A model generated the notes under the pieces. That model saw only the letters and a program-made list of their open reading frames with translations, had not been told where the DNA came from and did no database searches. Shown here piece by piece: positions 42,801-53,847 of a DNA stretch of 64,000 bases. A program made the position numbers and the translations under genes. Numbering within the stretch: position 1 is the first letter of the stretch; the number at the start of each line of letters is the position of its first letter. The DNA is taken from NCBI GenBank assembly GCA_964036295.1, contig OZ038462.1, positions 22,594,863 to 22,658,862 on the forward strand, given 5' to 3'. The stretch is from Plumapathes pennacea (lineage: Eukaryota; Cnidaria; Anthozoa; Antipatharia; Myriopathidae).

Positions 42801-45598
42801 TGGTAGTCATCTTGGTAAGTTCTGCTTTTGATGGTCATAGTTCACAATGGAAGACATTTAATCAGTACTTTCCAGATGCACATCCCTTTATTCGGTCTTC
42901 TAGGTCCAGTTTACTGTTTGACAATATCTTAAATATATTATTTCCTAAATAGTTATATTTTTTAATAGTAGATTGAAATCCTAAAGTATATTGTAACAAA
43001 TTTTCTAGTAGCCTTCAGTATGGCTGCAATTTTATCTAAGATGTTACATTATTAGCAGGATTTTATGAAGATCTTAGTAGGATCTTTAACCAAGATCTTG
43101 GCAGGATCCTCCAAGATCTCAATTCAGATTTCATTAGAGTGAAACCTCGATATACCGAACCTCTGTATAATGAAAACCCTGATATAACAAATGATGTTTT
43201 CAGCCAATTACAGCCCATTTACAGTAAAATGTATGGAAGCAGAACCTTGCTATAACGAACCCCTTTAATAACAAACACATCTTCCCAGTCCCTTGGCCTT
43301 CATTATGTTGACTTTTCACTGTAAAGCCTTGGCAGAATTTTAATTACAGAATTGATCTACCAAGATCTTGCAAGACACCATTCAAAACAGAAGCAAGATA
43401 TTGATCTGGTGAATCTTGTCTTATCTTGGCAAGACTGTGAAAAAGTCTTGCAAAATTTAACTAAGATCTTGCATAAGATTCTGGTGAAACAATATCTTAG
43501 CACTAAGTTACAAGATCTTGTAAGATCTTGCAGGATCTTACCAAGATATTCAACCTGGGCTGTTTCTTTGGTGAGAGACTGAAGAGAAAATTACAGGGGA
43601 TCACTTTTGGGAGTGAAAGAAGGAATCATACCATAAATGCTCTCATGTACTGTTCTCAGGTTATGATGACTGTGTACATGGATTTTATTGCTCCACTGTT
43701 TGACAAGTACACACCTCTGTCTGAGGGTGTTCTACGTACAGCCATTGAGAAACTTGCAGCCAGCATCAACTTCCCACTGACAAAGATTTATGTGGTGGAT
43801 GGCTCCACAAGATCCAGCCATAGCAATGCTTATTTCTATGGGTTTTACAAAAACAAGAGGATCGTACTTTTTGACACATTGCTGGCTGAAGACCCACTTA
43901 AAAAGAAGGAAGATGACAAAGATGACGAGGACACAGACGCAAAGGAGGAGGCCATTAACGAAAATGCAGAGGGTCAAAGTGATGTTCAGGTGAAGTGACC
44001 AAATATGAAACTATGTTTTCATATCATCGTATCTTTTACCCTCCCTCCCTCCCTCCCTCCTTCCTCTTTCTTCCTTCTTTACAACAGCTTGTCTTTTCTG
44101 TACAGTTCTCTAGTGACAACTCAGAAAAGAAGGAACCAAGGAAAGGCTGCTCAAATGAAGAGATCCTGGCTGTGCTCGCACATGAACTTGGCCACTGGAG
44201 TCTTAATCACACCCTGAAAAACCTGTTCATCTCTCAAGTGAGTGCAGTGGTCCAATGAAAGCTTGTTTAATTAACAGTGTAATATGTATACCTTAGAATA
44301 GCTGATTGAGGGCTAGCGTAGTGCTGACGAAGGTATAGCTAGCGGTAGTTCTGGCGTAGTTCTAGCGTCAGTGTCATGAGTTGAGTTGAGTTGAACGTTG
44401 GTCGTGTTCTGAGTTGTTGTGGTGGTCGAGTGTATAAAGTTCAGCCGTGAGTTAATAAAGACTGGATTTTACAACAGCATTCTTGCTACAGTACTCATAT
44501 CTTTTCTAGTTGAACAATTGGGAGAATTTGTATTATGAGCTCAAGAGTGGAGGGGCATGGTTTTGAACAAGGAGGCATCTCAGGAGCCTCACTCAGCTTT
44601 TTAAATTGAAAACTTGATCAACTTCAATATTCTCATGGCAAATGGTTTGTGATCGTCCAAGTTAGAGTAAGACTGTTGTTGTTGACTGTCGTCTCGACTC
44701 CTTGAGCGGAAGTCATCTTTAGAGTCAAGTGAAAGAGATTTTGTCAGATGGTGGTATAGATATTTTGTCATCATATGGTTGGTCGAGGTGACTCGGTTGA
44801 TGTTATGTTGACTCGGTTGATGTTATGTTGACTCGGTTGATGTTATGTTGACTCGGTTGATGTTATGTTGTCTCGGTTGATGTTATGTTGACTCGGTTGA
44901 TGTTATGTTGACTCGGTTGATGTTATGTTGACTCGGTTGATGTTATGTTGACTCGGTTGATGTTATGTTGACTCGGTTGATGTTATGTTGACTCGGTTGA
45001 TGTTATGTTGTCTCGGTTGATGTTATGTTGACTCGGCTGATGTTATGTTGACTCGGTTGATGTTATGTTGTCCTCTCGATTCTTTCTAGGCAAATATCTT
45101 CTTTTGTTTCCTGATATTTGGAACCCTGATGAACAACAAGACGCTGTTTGAGAGTTTTGGTTTCCCAGGCTCACAGCCTGTAATGATTGGTATTGTAATA
45201 ATCTTCCAGTTCATATTCTCACCATATAACGAGGTACGGTTATTTAATGTTTACTTGTTTTAAATATTGTTTTCTGGTTATTTGTGGTCCTTTGATTGTT
45301 TGCTTACTTTTTTGTGTATTTATTTATTGTTTGTTTATTTGTTTGTTTGTTTGTTTGTTTGTTTTGTTTTCCACAGCTCCTGGGTTTCCTCATGACAGTC
45401 CTAAGCAGGCGGTTTGAGTTCCAGGCTGATGCTTTTGCCAAGAAACTCGGCTACTCCCCCTATCTACGCTCGGCTTTGGTGAAACTTCAAAAGGACAACC
45501 TTGGCTTCCCTGTGGCAGACAAACTGTACTCTGCATACCATTACTCGCATCCCCCTCTAGTTGAACGTCTCCGAGCGCTTGGACATAAAAATGACTAG
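36861..45598 (+). CDS. zmpste24: CAAX prenyl protease 1 (ZMPSTE24)
   Basis: Zinc metalloprotease of the ER and inner nuclear membrane that trims farnesylated CAAX proteins. Coding exons: 36861-36938, 39052-39198, 40809-40895, 41580-41696, 42662-42814, 43660-43989, 44106-44237, 45090-45233, 45377-45598. All are phase 0 and all have GT-AG borders. The product is 469 residues, against 475 in human. Several membrane spans are visible (exons 1, 3, 4, 5, 8). The catalytic HELGH is at residues 330-334 (exon 7) and the third zinc ligand Glu is in FEFQADAFA at about 410 (exon 9). An acidic insert at residues about 275-300 is the usual variable loop. No break is seen. Introns carry R1 with a SINE, R3, R2, minisatellites and MITEs. 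Confidence 0.97.
37272..38765 (+). repeat. R1, most complete copy, in ZMPSTE24 intron 1
   Basis: It runs from CTAGACTGGCGTTGCCAGTGAG to GGGGCCACGCCCCGCGAGC. Removing the SINE at 38287-38652 leaves about 1.13 kb, the same length as copy a (2800-3935, opposite orientation). No ORF is conserved across all copies. Confidence 0.75.
38287..38652 (-). mobile_element. tRNA-derived SINE inserted in R1
   Basis: Minus-strand orientation. The head carries an A box (TGGCTCAGTTGGTTGAG, 38637-38621) and a B box (GGTTCGAACCC, 38594-38584), spaced as in a tRNA gene. The tail ends in a (TATG)n run at 38287-38303. R1 sequence CAATTA / ACGTCATCGC continues on either side, so the insertion is clean. The head resembles a tRNA gene but the body and tail mark it as a SINE, not a tRNA. 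Confidence 0.85.
39690..40180. repeat. Tandem duplication of about 240 bases, ZMPSTE24 intron 2
   Basis: GTGGTGAAAAGGATTCACAG, ATAAACAAACAACT-AGACATACC and TATGTCATGAAATCATGTG each occur twice (first copy to about 39910, second about 39930-40175). The second copy carries a small extra GTTTCAGTCGATTTT. Confidence 0.75.
40468..40735 (+). repeat. Dispersed repeat R3, copy 2, ZMPSTE24 intron 2
   Basis: It matches 1436-1720 and ends in the same AAGCTATTTGCATATATGC palindrome (40700-40727). ORF content differs from copy 1, which supports a non-coding repeat. Confidence 0.7.
40912..41270. repeat. CCAAT-rich repeat R2, ZMPSTE24 intron 3
   Basis: GTAATCATGTGATTGCTTTGG, TCATTGGTCCAAACAAG, GACCAATCAAGAGCAAAAGC and CATCTGAAAAGTGCTCCATA are shared in order with the copy at 46026-46150 and partly with 33890-34165. 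Confidence 0.6.
41845..42365. repeat. ACCACATACGGAACACAC minisatellite, ZMPSTE24 intron 4
   Basis: About 500 bases of mixed 11-22 base units (ACCACATA, GGAACACATACC) end in CTGGTGCAACTTGTTCACT. Long minus-strand Cys/Val/Tyr frames across it are repeat artefacts. Confidence 0.9.
43050..43560. repeat. AAGATCTTG palindrome cluster around a pogo-type MITE
   Basis: At least ten AAGATCTTG or AAGATCTTGC motifs flank an inner block (43136-43322). That block has GTGAAACCTCGATAT and, inverted, GTGAAAAGTCAACAT ends and TATAACGAAC subrepeats. It appears to be one MITE inserted in another. Confidence 0.55.
44789..45070. repeat. 20-bp minisatellite in ZMPSTE24 intron 7
   Basis: Fourteen or so nearly identical units of GACTCGGTTGATGTTATGTT, with occasional T for A (TCTCGG), end about 20 bases before the exon 8 acceptor. 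High identity implies recent expansion or homogenisation. Confidence 0.95.
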
Positions 45599-45960
45599 TT
45601 TATTTTTAGTTTAACCTTCTTACTGTCATGTAACTGTCCACATTTATAAATGTGAACTTAACAAGAACAAGAAATACCCCTGTTAGAATGTACTCACTGA
45701 GAGCTTTCATCTGAATGGTCACACCAGCTTCATTTGACAGTTTAAGAGTTGGAAGTAAACACTGTTGTAGATAGTACTGCGTGAGAGCTTTCATTTGAGT
45801 GGTCACACCTTTACTGTAGTTTTCATATACAGTTCAAGAGTAAGCAATAAACACTACTGTTGGAATATACTCACTGCATGAGAGCTTTCATTTGAGTGGT
45901 CACACCTTTAGTTTTCAGTGACAGTTCAGGAGTTGGCTGTTTTCGATTCAACGTTGAGTC
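45599..45960 (+). repeat. ZMPSTE24 3' region with three tandem copies
   Basis: GAGAGCTTTCAT-TGA-TGGTCACACC occurs at about 45700, 45785 and 45885, each followed by GACAGTT-A-GAGT-GG and AAGTAAACACT. Copies are 85-110 bases apart. A candidate polyadenylation signal AATAAA lies at about 45847, inside the second copy, so part of the array is likely 3'UTR. Confidence 0.6.
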
Positions 45961-47620
45961 AAATTCGCCGGTCCTGGACCCTGTTGCATAAAGCGCTAAC
46001 ACCTGGTATTAGGCGTTAGAGCCTTTTTACATGACTGTTGAGAGTAATCATGTAATTGCTTTGGTTTTGCCGCGTTTTCTACGCTTTCCGATTGGTCCTA
46101 AGAAGTTTAGCATCATTTTTGGTCAATCAAGAGCAAAAGCAACCACTTCCTTTGTCCGTACCCTTTGCCATTCTTCAACATCTTAACACTCCAAGTCGTA
46201 CTACCCCTGGTGTTACGGGAAGTAGTTTCTTTTAACCAGGAGTGCTCCTCCTTATAACGTTTTGGCTTACGAAAGTTACGAAACATCACAAGGTCTTTGC
46301 CACCAGTTGAACTTGAGTGAATGTTTAAATTTGTCATATATTTTCGCCCAGAAAATGCAATTGTTTGAAAGCAATAGCTTGTTAACAATGTGTTGCATTC
46401 CTCACAGTATAAAATGCCTCTGCGCTTAACTCAATCAGGTTCCTATTCATAATCCAGTGAAATTGCTTTATGAATGAAGGAACAATAACATTAAGTACAT
46501 AATGATGTCGCGAAGCCGGAAATTATCGAAACCGGCTGAAATTCCGAACACAGACAGTCGAAGGGCAGATAAACACGCCAGCAAAGTTTCGTGACACACT
46601 GACAGACTGACACACGAACATTAGATTTCGAGATGGCGACCCGCTTGGAGTCTCCAAATAGTGCGGAACTACAGCATTAGCGTCGTAATTATTACCCTCG
46701 CAGAGCTCGGGATAAAGAAATGTATGAACAGTTGGCGCGCCCGCCTTATGTTTTAGAATCTTCTAAGCACGTGTAGGGTGACTTGAAGGGTATCTCGGGT
46801 TCCCGGGACAACTTTCTTCCCGTACAAACGTGGCCTAAAAGTATATATACCGAACGGATGCCATGTCGCCACTGGAGATACCGATAGCAGGATTGAGTAA
46901 TTGAAAAGTTAATGCGGTCGGTAAGTTAATCGGCGGTAAAAACACCCACTGCTATTCACCTCTACTTTGGCGAATAATTGATAAATTATCGCTGTAGAAC
47001 AAGGGGTGTATTGACAAATGGATGTTACAGGACCTGGTCAAGGAGGACTGCTCCATTTGTATCATGTATCCTATAAAGACTTACAAATTAAAACCGTGAT
47101 CATACGTCTTGTTTATAACTAAGACATAGACTCTCCCCATTCCCCACCCCCACCCCACCCCTCCATTCCCTCCTATCTAAGTTTACGAATTTTATCTTGA
47201 ATGGCTATTCTATTATGCATGGACTACGAGAAACGTGTTTCGGTGAGGGAAGCATTACAGTGTTTCGTCTGATGAATTGACTTTCAATCGATGTCTGAAA
47301 ACTGGACGCCGTTAAAAAATTTTGAAGTGAGGTTTCGAACATTCTTGATCAAAGCAAATTTGAGGAAATCTATCGATTGGTACATATTTGACCAAACATG
47401 CAAATGCTAAATATATAAATCCGCTACAAATGGATATCAGGCTAATACGGTAGCAGGCTAAAATGACTTGTTTTTGTTTGAAAAACAGACAACCTGTTCG
47501 CCCATTTCTGAGAATAGGTCATACATGTAGATTTATAATTGTGCATGTGCTGTTCACGTGAACACCATGAGGCTTTAAACCAATAAACATCAGGCTACAA
47601 TAGCTAGATTATTATAAACT
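45961..47620. other. Intergenic; R2 fragment only
   Basis: R2-like sequence lies at 46026-46150 (GTAATCATGTAATTGCTTTGG, CCGATTGGTCC, GGTCAATCAAGAGCAAAAGC). A 91-codon minus frame (46113-46388) has no domain. No gene recognised. Confidence 0.4.
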
Positions 47621-47621
47621 A

Positions 47622-49660
47622 AAGGTAAAGTAATACGGGCAACATTTTCTTGCAACTTGTCGCGCAACAAAGTTGCGTAGCAAGTTGCGGCCTGTTGTTG
47701 CACGTATTACTACCTTCGCACGGAACTTGTTCTGTAACAAAATTTCGTGTTGCGAGTTGCGGCAACATGTTGCAAAAAGTAGAAGCCGAGTCTACGAAAT
47801 TTTGTTGGGATACGTAGGTAGTAATACGTGCAACACAGGCCGCAACTTGCTACGCAACTTTGTTGCACGACGAGTTGCAAGAAAATGTTGCCCGTATTAC
47901 TTCACCTTTAATACTTCACCTTTAAGGTGCCTCCGGAGTTTCACTGGGCGAGCTCGTCTATGACAAACTTTGGATCATAACTTTTTTGACTTTTATGCGA
48001 TTCCTATAAAACTTTAAGAAACGTTGCATCTATCATTCAGCAATAATATGACAGATGGCAATAAAGAAATAATCAACCAGCTTGCAAAAAAAAAAAAAAA
48101 AAAAAAATCGCGCCGCGGGGAGAGTTGTCCGGATCCCAAGCCAGTTCGAGGGTCAACCCTTGCCTAACACCCGTCCACGCTCAACGAACGGGGAGAGATA
48201 ATTCGGCCCCCAAGCCATGGTAAATTATCCCTAAATCCGAAGAGCGCTTAAATGCTAAGCCGACTTATTAATTATATGCACCGAATCAGGTATATATAGT
48301 TTCAGGCAAGAGGCCTTTCATCCATATGGGATGTACATTTTTATCGTCGTTCCTTGCTTTATGAATAATAATTGCACCGTCCTATTGTTATAACCGGTTT
48401 AGCTACTTATATATCCCCGAACCACTTATCCGACTTTGAACTTGAGGTTCAATGTCAGAAAGGCCTGTTATAGCAACCTTGGGGCTTGGCGCATGCGCAA
48501 CAGTATATCTGATTTTTCTTGGTGAGACTGTGGCCAATCTCGTATCCAGATTCTTCCAGATTGGACATTAGACTTTTTATTTTTTTTATTTTTTTTTTTG
48601 AGACGTTTACTAGCAACTTTTCATCTTCGGCTTCGGATTTGGCAAAAGCATTGACTTCATTATCATTTGTTGTATATTCAATATTGGTGATTTGGAAATA
48701 TCGATGGCTCTGCAAGTCTGTCGTCTGTTTAGCCTTCAGTTCTTTTTTTTTTTTTTTTGCAATAGTTTTGCGTGTGTTCTCAGTATATGGTGTCTACGAC
48801 AGCGATGTGTTTCTTCCGTATGTCCGTAACTTTGGCAACGAGGTAGTGAGATACATTAACCTGAGGTATAGAAGAGAATAACGTTGTAATGGCTGTACCT
48901 GCCACTAGAAAGCCCCCCTCGCACGTGTGAATTTATGGAAAATGATGTTGACATTTACAACTTTTCATCCAATGAATGTGCTAACAATATACACCTACAG
49001 TGGAACCCCGGTATAACGAAATACTTTTTTTTTCTTTTTTTCTTTTTTGCAGCTCAACCGGCCAAAGTTACAGGAAATAAAATGTATAGAACAGAATGTC
49101 GATATAACGAACGAAATCTAGAATCCCAAACTTACAATCTACCCCGATGTAACGGATAAATGTCAAACTTACAATTTACCCCGATATAACATCACGCGAC
49201 GGTGATTGGCATCGCGAATCAGATCAACACAGAAATGCTTTAACGCATTAATCACCCACTAAAGCAATAGGCCCAACTCAGATACTGTAGTATTGTAAAA
49301 TAAGACCAAATGCTGTATGGTGTAACCGTAACACTGGCTAATTTTAAAGCATAAATTAACCACATCGATAGAACGAATGCTTTGATCGTTTACTCACAAA
49401 TTCGTTATAACCAGGTTTCCGATATAATAAACCCCCGACATAACGAACACAGTTTCCCAGTCCCGATCAGAGTATTCTTTGAAGACGTACCGGGGTTTAC
49501 ATTTTAAATACAAGGAGAAGGGAGGGAGGAAAACTGTTTCCTTGTGGATTCAAACGAATGGGCGTGATTAAGAGAATTTGGTAGATTTCGATACCTGTCT
49601 ATAAAAACTCGATACTGTCGGTGAAACTCATGAAGCCGAAGCTGAAAAGTTGTACGTCTC

Positions 49661-49693
<33 letters not shown>

Positions 49694-50617
49694 AGAGTCT
49701 AAATACGAGAATGGCTACAGTCTCACCAAGAAAAATCAGATGTACTGTTGCGCATGCGCCAAGCCCCAAGGTTGCTATAACAGGCCTTTCTGACATTGAA
49801 CCTCAAGTTCAAAGTCGGATAAGTGGTTCGTGGATATATAAGTAGCTAAACCGGTTATAACAATAGGACGGTGCAATTATTATTCATAAAGCAAGGAACG
49901 ACGATAAAAATGTACATCCCATATGGATGAAAGGCCTCTTGCCTGAAACTATATATACCTGATTCGGTGCATATAATTAATAAGTCGGCTTAGCATTTAA
50001 GCGCTCTCCGGATTTAGGGATAATTTACCATGGCTTGGGGGCCGAATTATCTCTCCCCGTTCGTTGAGCGTGGACGGGTGTTAGGCAAGGGTTGACCCTC
50101 GAACTGGCTTGGGATCCGGACAACTCTACCCGCGGCGCGATTTTTTTTTTTTTTTTTTTTTTTTTTGCAAGCTGGTTGATTATTACTTTATTGCTATCTG
50201 TCATATTATTGCTGAATGATAGATGCAACGTTTCTTAAAGGTTTATAGGAATCGCATAAAAGCCAAAAAAGTTATGATCCAAAGTTTGTCATAGACGAGT
50301 GCGCCCAGTGAAACTCCGGAGGCACCTTAAAGGTGAAGTAATACGGGCAACATTTTCTTGCAACTCGTCGTGCAACAAAGTTGCGTAGCAAGTTGCGGCC
50401 TGTGTTGCACGTATTACTACCTACGTAACCCAACAAAATTTCGTAGACTCGGCTTCTACTTTTTGCAACATGTTGCCGCAACTCGCAACACGAAATTTTG
50501 TTGCAGAACAAGTTGCGTGCGAAGGTAGTAATGCGTGCAACAACAGGCCGCAACTTGCTACGCAACTTTGTTGCGCGACAAGTTGCAAGAAAATGTTGCC
50601 CATATTACTTCGCCTTA
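47622..50617. mobile_element. Large inverted-repeat (foldback) composite
   Basis: Arms of about 1 kb (47622-48640 and 49628-50617) are inverted copies around a spacer of about 1 kb. Each arm is an outer palindromic MITE (AAGGTGAAGTAATACGGG ends; 47622-47910 and 50331-50617) plus an inner segment beginning GGTGCCTCCGGAG (from 47926, and inverted to 50326). TTAA lies at both inner borders (47922-47925 and 50327-50330). The spacer holds a separate pogo-type MITE. ORFs in the arms are by-products of the palindrome. Confidence 0.75.
48997..49500. mobile_element. pogo-type element with TATAACGAAC subrepeats
   Basis: The left end CAGTGGAACCCCGGTATAACG is matched by the right end read inversely (GTAAACCCCGGTACG). 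The interior has several GATATAACGAACG-type repeats and the CCCAGTCCC motif also seen in the 43136-43322 element. No transposase. Confidence 0.6.
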
Positions 50618-51090
50618 TTTCAAGAAATGCAAAAAGAAATCGGTGGTCACCAGGCTCGTTTTGGAGATAATCAGTGTCATAAATTGCCAAATTTGGTCAC
50701 TCCTGTCGTCGTCGGTAGCACTCGTTTACGAGCAGAAAAAATGCCTTTCGAACATCGGCAATGATTAACATAACTATTTCAACTTATGACATTTTCTAAG
50801 GCCCGATAAGGCGTCGATGGCCATTTTTGCAGCTTCTTGAAGACTTCCGTGACCGATGCTTTAGCGTCCGCGGGAGTGTAAAAGTGGATTTTAAAAAAAC
50901 TTCTAACTTTCAGAATTATTTCCTTTTCTGATTCTATTTAGAAGATCGGTGAAGAAACGTATTTACTATAAGAAAAGTAGGGGTCACCGGACTTTTAAGA
51001 GAGTTATTTTGACGAATAGTATCCAAGAACCATGTTCTGTTAACATCTGCGCCGCGCGTGCATGACGTTGCGTGGCGTCATCCATTGTCA

Positions 51091-52417
51091 CATGGCCAGA
51101 AATAGCGGACATTCTGAGCCTGTAACATTGTCAGCGGGCCCCGTTCCACCAAAACAAGATGGTGGCTAATGCGAAAGTCGATTATCTCCAGTTGCACAGT
51201 TGGACATCTACTTTCTCGCGAAGAAGAGGTTTGTCCGACATTTTTTTTACGCTTTGGATTGTTTTTCACGCTAATTTAGGCATTTAAACATTTAAAACTG
51301 CCAATCAGGAAGCTGGAAAGGCCCGGGTATTTCCCGCCACAATGTGCGTCCGCGGCAGCTTTTCCCGCCCAAAGTCGCGGACAGCAGTTTGTTTACCAAA
51401 CGTTCAATTAGCTGAAGTATGCCGGATTGCGATCAATCACTGTGATCACTCAGAAAAGTGTTCAGAGACCGCTGGATTGCTACGATCACTGCGATTGCCG
51501 AAAAGCTGTTCCGATATCGTAGTGATTATTGGAAACAGCATGCCGCGAATGAAAAAGCTGAAATGTTTTAAAGCGACTGGTGACACGCACGGTCAGTTTT
51601 GTAAAACTTGGTGCTGTAGTTTAGTTGCAAATTCTATGCTGAAGTTAGAAGAAAGGATGAACAAGTCTTACAATTTAGCGGTATTAACAGCTCCTGTTTT
51701 TATGGACAGAGTTTCCTTGTCCGTTCTTGAACAACCGTATTTATGCGCCACGATTCACGACGTCTCTTTCAAAGCCCCATTAAATTCCCAAAACAAAACC
51801 TGAACTCACTTTGCAGGATGGTTTACTCACAAGGCTACACAGTTTGTTTTGAACAACTTGGTCGATCGCCGGGGCCGATCAGAGGGAGTTAGAACCGATC
51901 GCGAGTAGCATCGAACCTTGCTTCACTAAGCGTGCGTATCGAGTGATTGTGCGGCTAAATTCAACAAAACACATCTTTATAATCCAAAAACGCAAAGAGA
52001 TACAAAGTGCCGAGGGTTACCATTAAGTTTGTTCAGAAGAATGACCTTTATCGAAGTAAGAACCGATTGAACAGCTTCGATATTTCAACAACTTCGAGGC
52101 AAAACGGTCAGCTACTCTCATCCAGTATGCCGTTTTCAGCTTGTCTGCCATACTGTTGTCTCTTAGATGTGTCTTGCATCTTTACATTGGAAAAACGTAA
52201 GAAGTAGATATGGACAGGTACTGATTTTGTGTTAATATTTTCGGTATCCTTGTATTATAAGAGAATCCGGTTGAACAGCTTGCTATTTAGTCTCTAGTTC
52301 AAAGGTACGATGATTTTTGTGTCCATCTCCATAGTAAAGTATCTTGTTTAGTTTACACTGAAAGCCAAATAAATTGCAGCCCCTAATGCGCATGCGTGTC
52401 CGCTATTTCTGGCCATG
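51091..52417. mobile_element. TIR element, CATGGCCAGAAATAGCGGACA ends
   Basis: Perfect 21-base inverted ends bound 1327 bases that are absent at the same place in unit B (CCATTGTTAATACGTGCGCAG, about 56658). The target duplication is not clear. It contains a 153-codon open frame (51342-51803) without recognisable domain and with eight Cys. No transposase, so it is probably non-autonomous. Confidence 0.75.
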
Positions 52418-52561
52418 AATACATGCGCAGAAATGTTGCGCACGAAAATTAGCGCAAACGTCTTTAGACCAATAAACATCAGGCTACTATTTTGATCCTT
52501 TGTTATTGAGAAAGTGATGATGTTAGCAAAAAAAAGTTGCAAAGTCATCAAAACAAACCAG

Positions 52562-52569
52562 TACATAAA
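52562..52569 (+). promoter_or_regulatory. TATA-like box of small gene A
   Basis: TACATAAA occupies the position of TATATAAAG (56810-56818) in unit B, about 95 bases before the shared 5'UTR donor. One base change weakens it relative to copy B. Confidence 0.5.
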
Positions 52570-52863
52570 GAGGCAACACAACATAAGTTTAGCAAAAAAC
52601 CAAAGTACATAAGGACAGCTATCAGAACAAGTTACACCAGTTTGGCATTCATCCTCAAAGGTAAGGTTTTATGCACTTGTTAAGGACTCTCTTCAGATAC
52701 TTGCACGAATGGTAAGTTCAAATACAGTATTGGCAAATAGCCGTATGGCCACATAACTAAAAAGCTAGTGCATTATATACTGTATGACGAATAAAACGTT
52801 TTATCGTTTTTAACTCGCTTGGCTAACAGTATCCTTTGCTTCTCTGTAGAATAACTGTTGACA

Positions 52864-53046
52864 ATGAGTACAGGAGGCCAGATAGGCAAGACCGTCGAGG
52901 TGACTAAGGAGGTTGCGGTCTCAACCGAAATCAAGAAGAAGAATGACAAGAAAGTGGACGAACAGTCCAACGGGAACCAACCGGAACCAACCAAAGTAGC
53001 CAACGACAAACCTAAAGCGCAGAAACAAATGCGATCACACGACTGA
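52864..53046 (+). CDS. Small lysine-rich protein, copy A (unknown family)
   Basis: A 60-residue ORF sits in a full gene context: TATA-like box (52562), 5'UTR exon ending CTCAAAG at 52660, a 189-base GT-AG intron (52661-52849), then the ATG 14 bases into exon 2. A polyadenylation signal AATAAA is near 53147. The product is hydrophilic, without signal peptide or membrane span, rich in Lys (residues 20-30 are strongly basic) and in Gln/Asn/Pro, and ends in HD. It resembles no family I know. Copy B is at 57114. It could be an intrinsically disordered protein. Function is unknown. Confidence 0.6.
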   Translation: MSTGGQIGKTVEVTKEVAVSTEIKKKNDKKVDEQSNGNQPEPTKVANDKPKAQKQMRSHD

Positions 53047-53847
53047 GTCGCCATCCAGATCCTGTTGTCTGTCTTTCTAACTCGATATGCACGAGAGGTT
53101 GTAGTGTTCGATGTAGTTTTGTGAAAGTTTGTGTTAAACAACAGGAAATAAAACACTTTATCAAAAATGATTGCTGTCTCATATTTTGTCTACTACTTGT
53201 AGTCGGTTAGAGGAATATAGACACTTTAAATAACTAAACTGTGATGGATGATGATAATATTTTGGTAATGACTGTGGCTTAGCATAATTTCCCGGGTGGC
53301 ATGTCTTCTCCGCAACTCCAAATAAAAAGGAAATACTGCTCCAGATGCACACTTTCTAAAATACATCATCAGTTTGGAGCAAAATTAGCCATTATTTGAG
53401 CATAGTTAATATTGCAGTATTATATTTTGGAGCAGGCGTTTCGTGGTAATATATCTTTCCCAGTCTTTGATAACCCTAACCTAACTCTCCAACTTTGTCT
53501 TTCTCTTAGGCCTCGTTTCTCTGTAAAACAAAAATAAAAAAGATGTTCCGGGGACCCATGACAACAGCCATAATCAAAGCGAGCCGTTATAATTTCTTTT
53601 TTGTATATAGCATGTGTTTACGATATGCTGCCAGTTCTAAAGACGATATGTGCAAATCCTTTAACATTAACAATATCGTCCCTAAACATATATTATGCAA
53701 CGTTGCACCATTGCATTAGCATAATTTCAGTTTTCTGCACGACCTTTCTCGTCGAAGGCCATAACTGTCTTGAACTAATTTTTTTTTCTGAGTACTAGTG
53801 TTTACGATATGCTGCCAGTTCTAAAGACGATATTTAAAACCCTTTAA

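Noticed and set aside
44320-44360. CTGACGA resembling a hammerhead core
   Set aside because: No GAAAC at the needed distance and no stem I pairing.
47673-47963. 96-codon ORF (also 50272-50565 minus)
   Set aside because: It appears in both arms of the palindromic MITE and is explained by the inverted repeat, not by coding.
51342-51803. 153-codon ORF as a host gene
   Set aside because: It lies wholly inside a TIR element that is absent from the paralogous unit. Kept only as part of that element.
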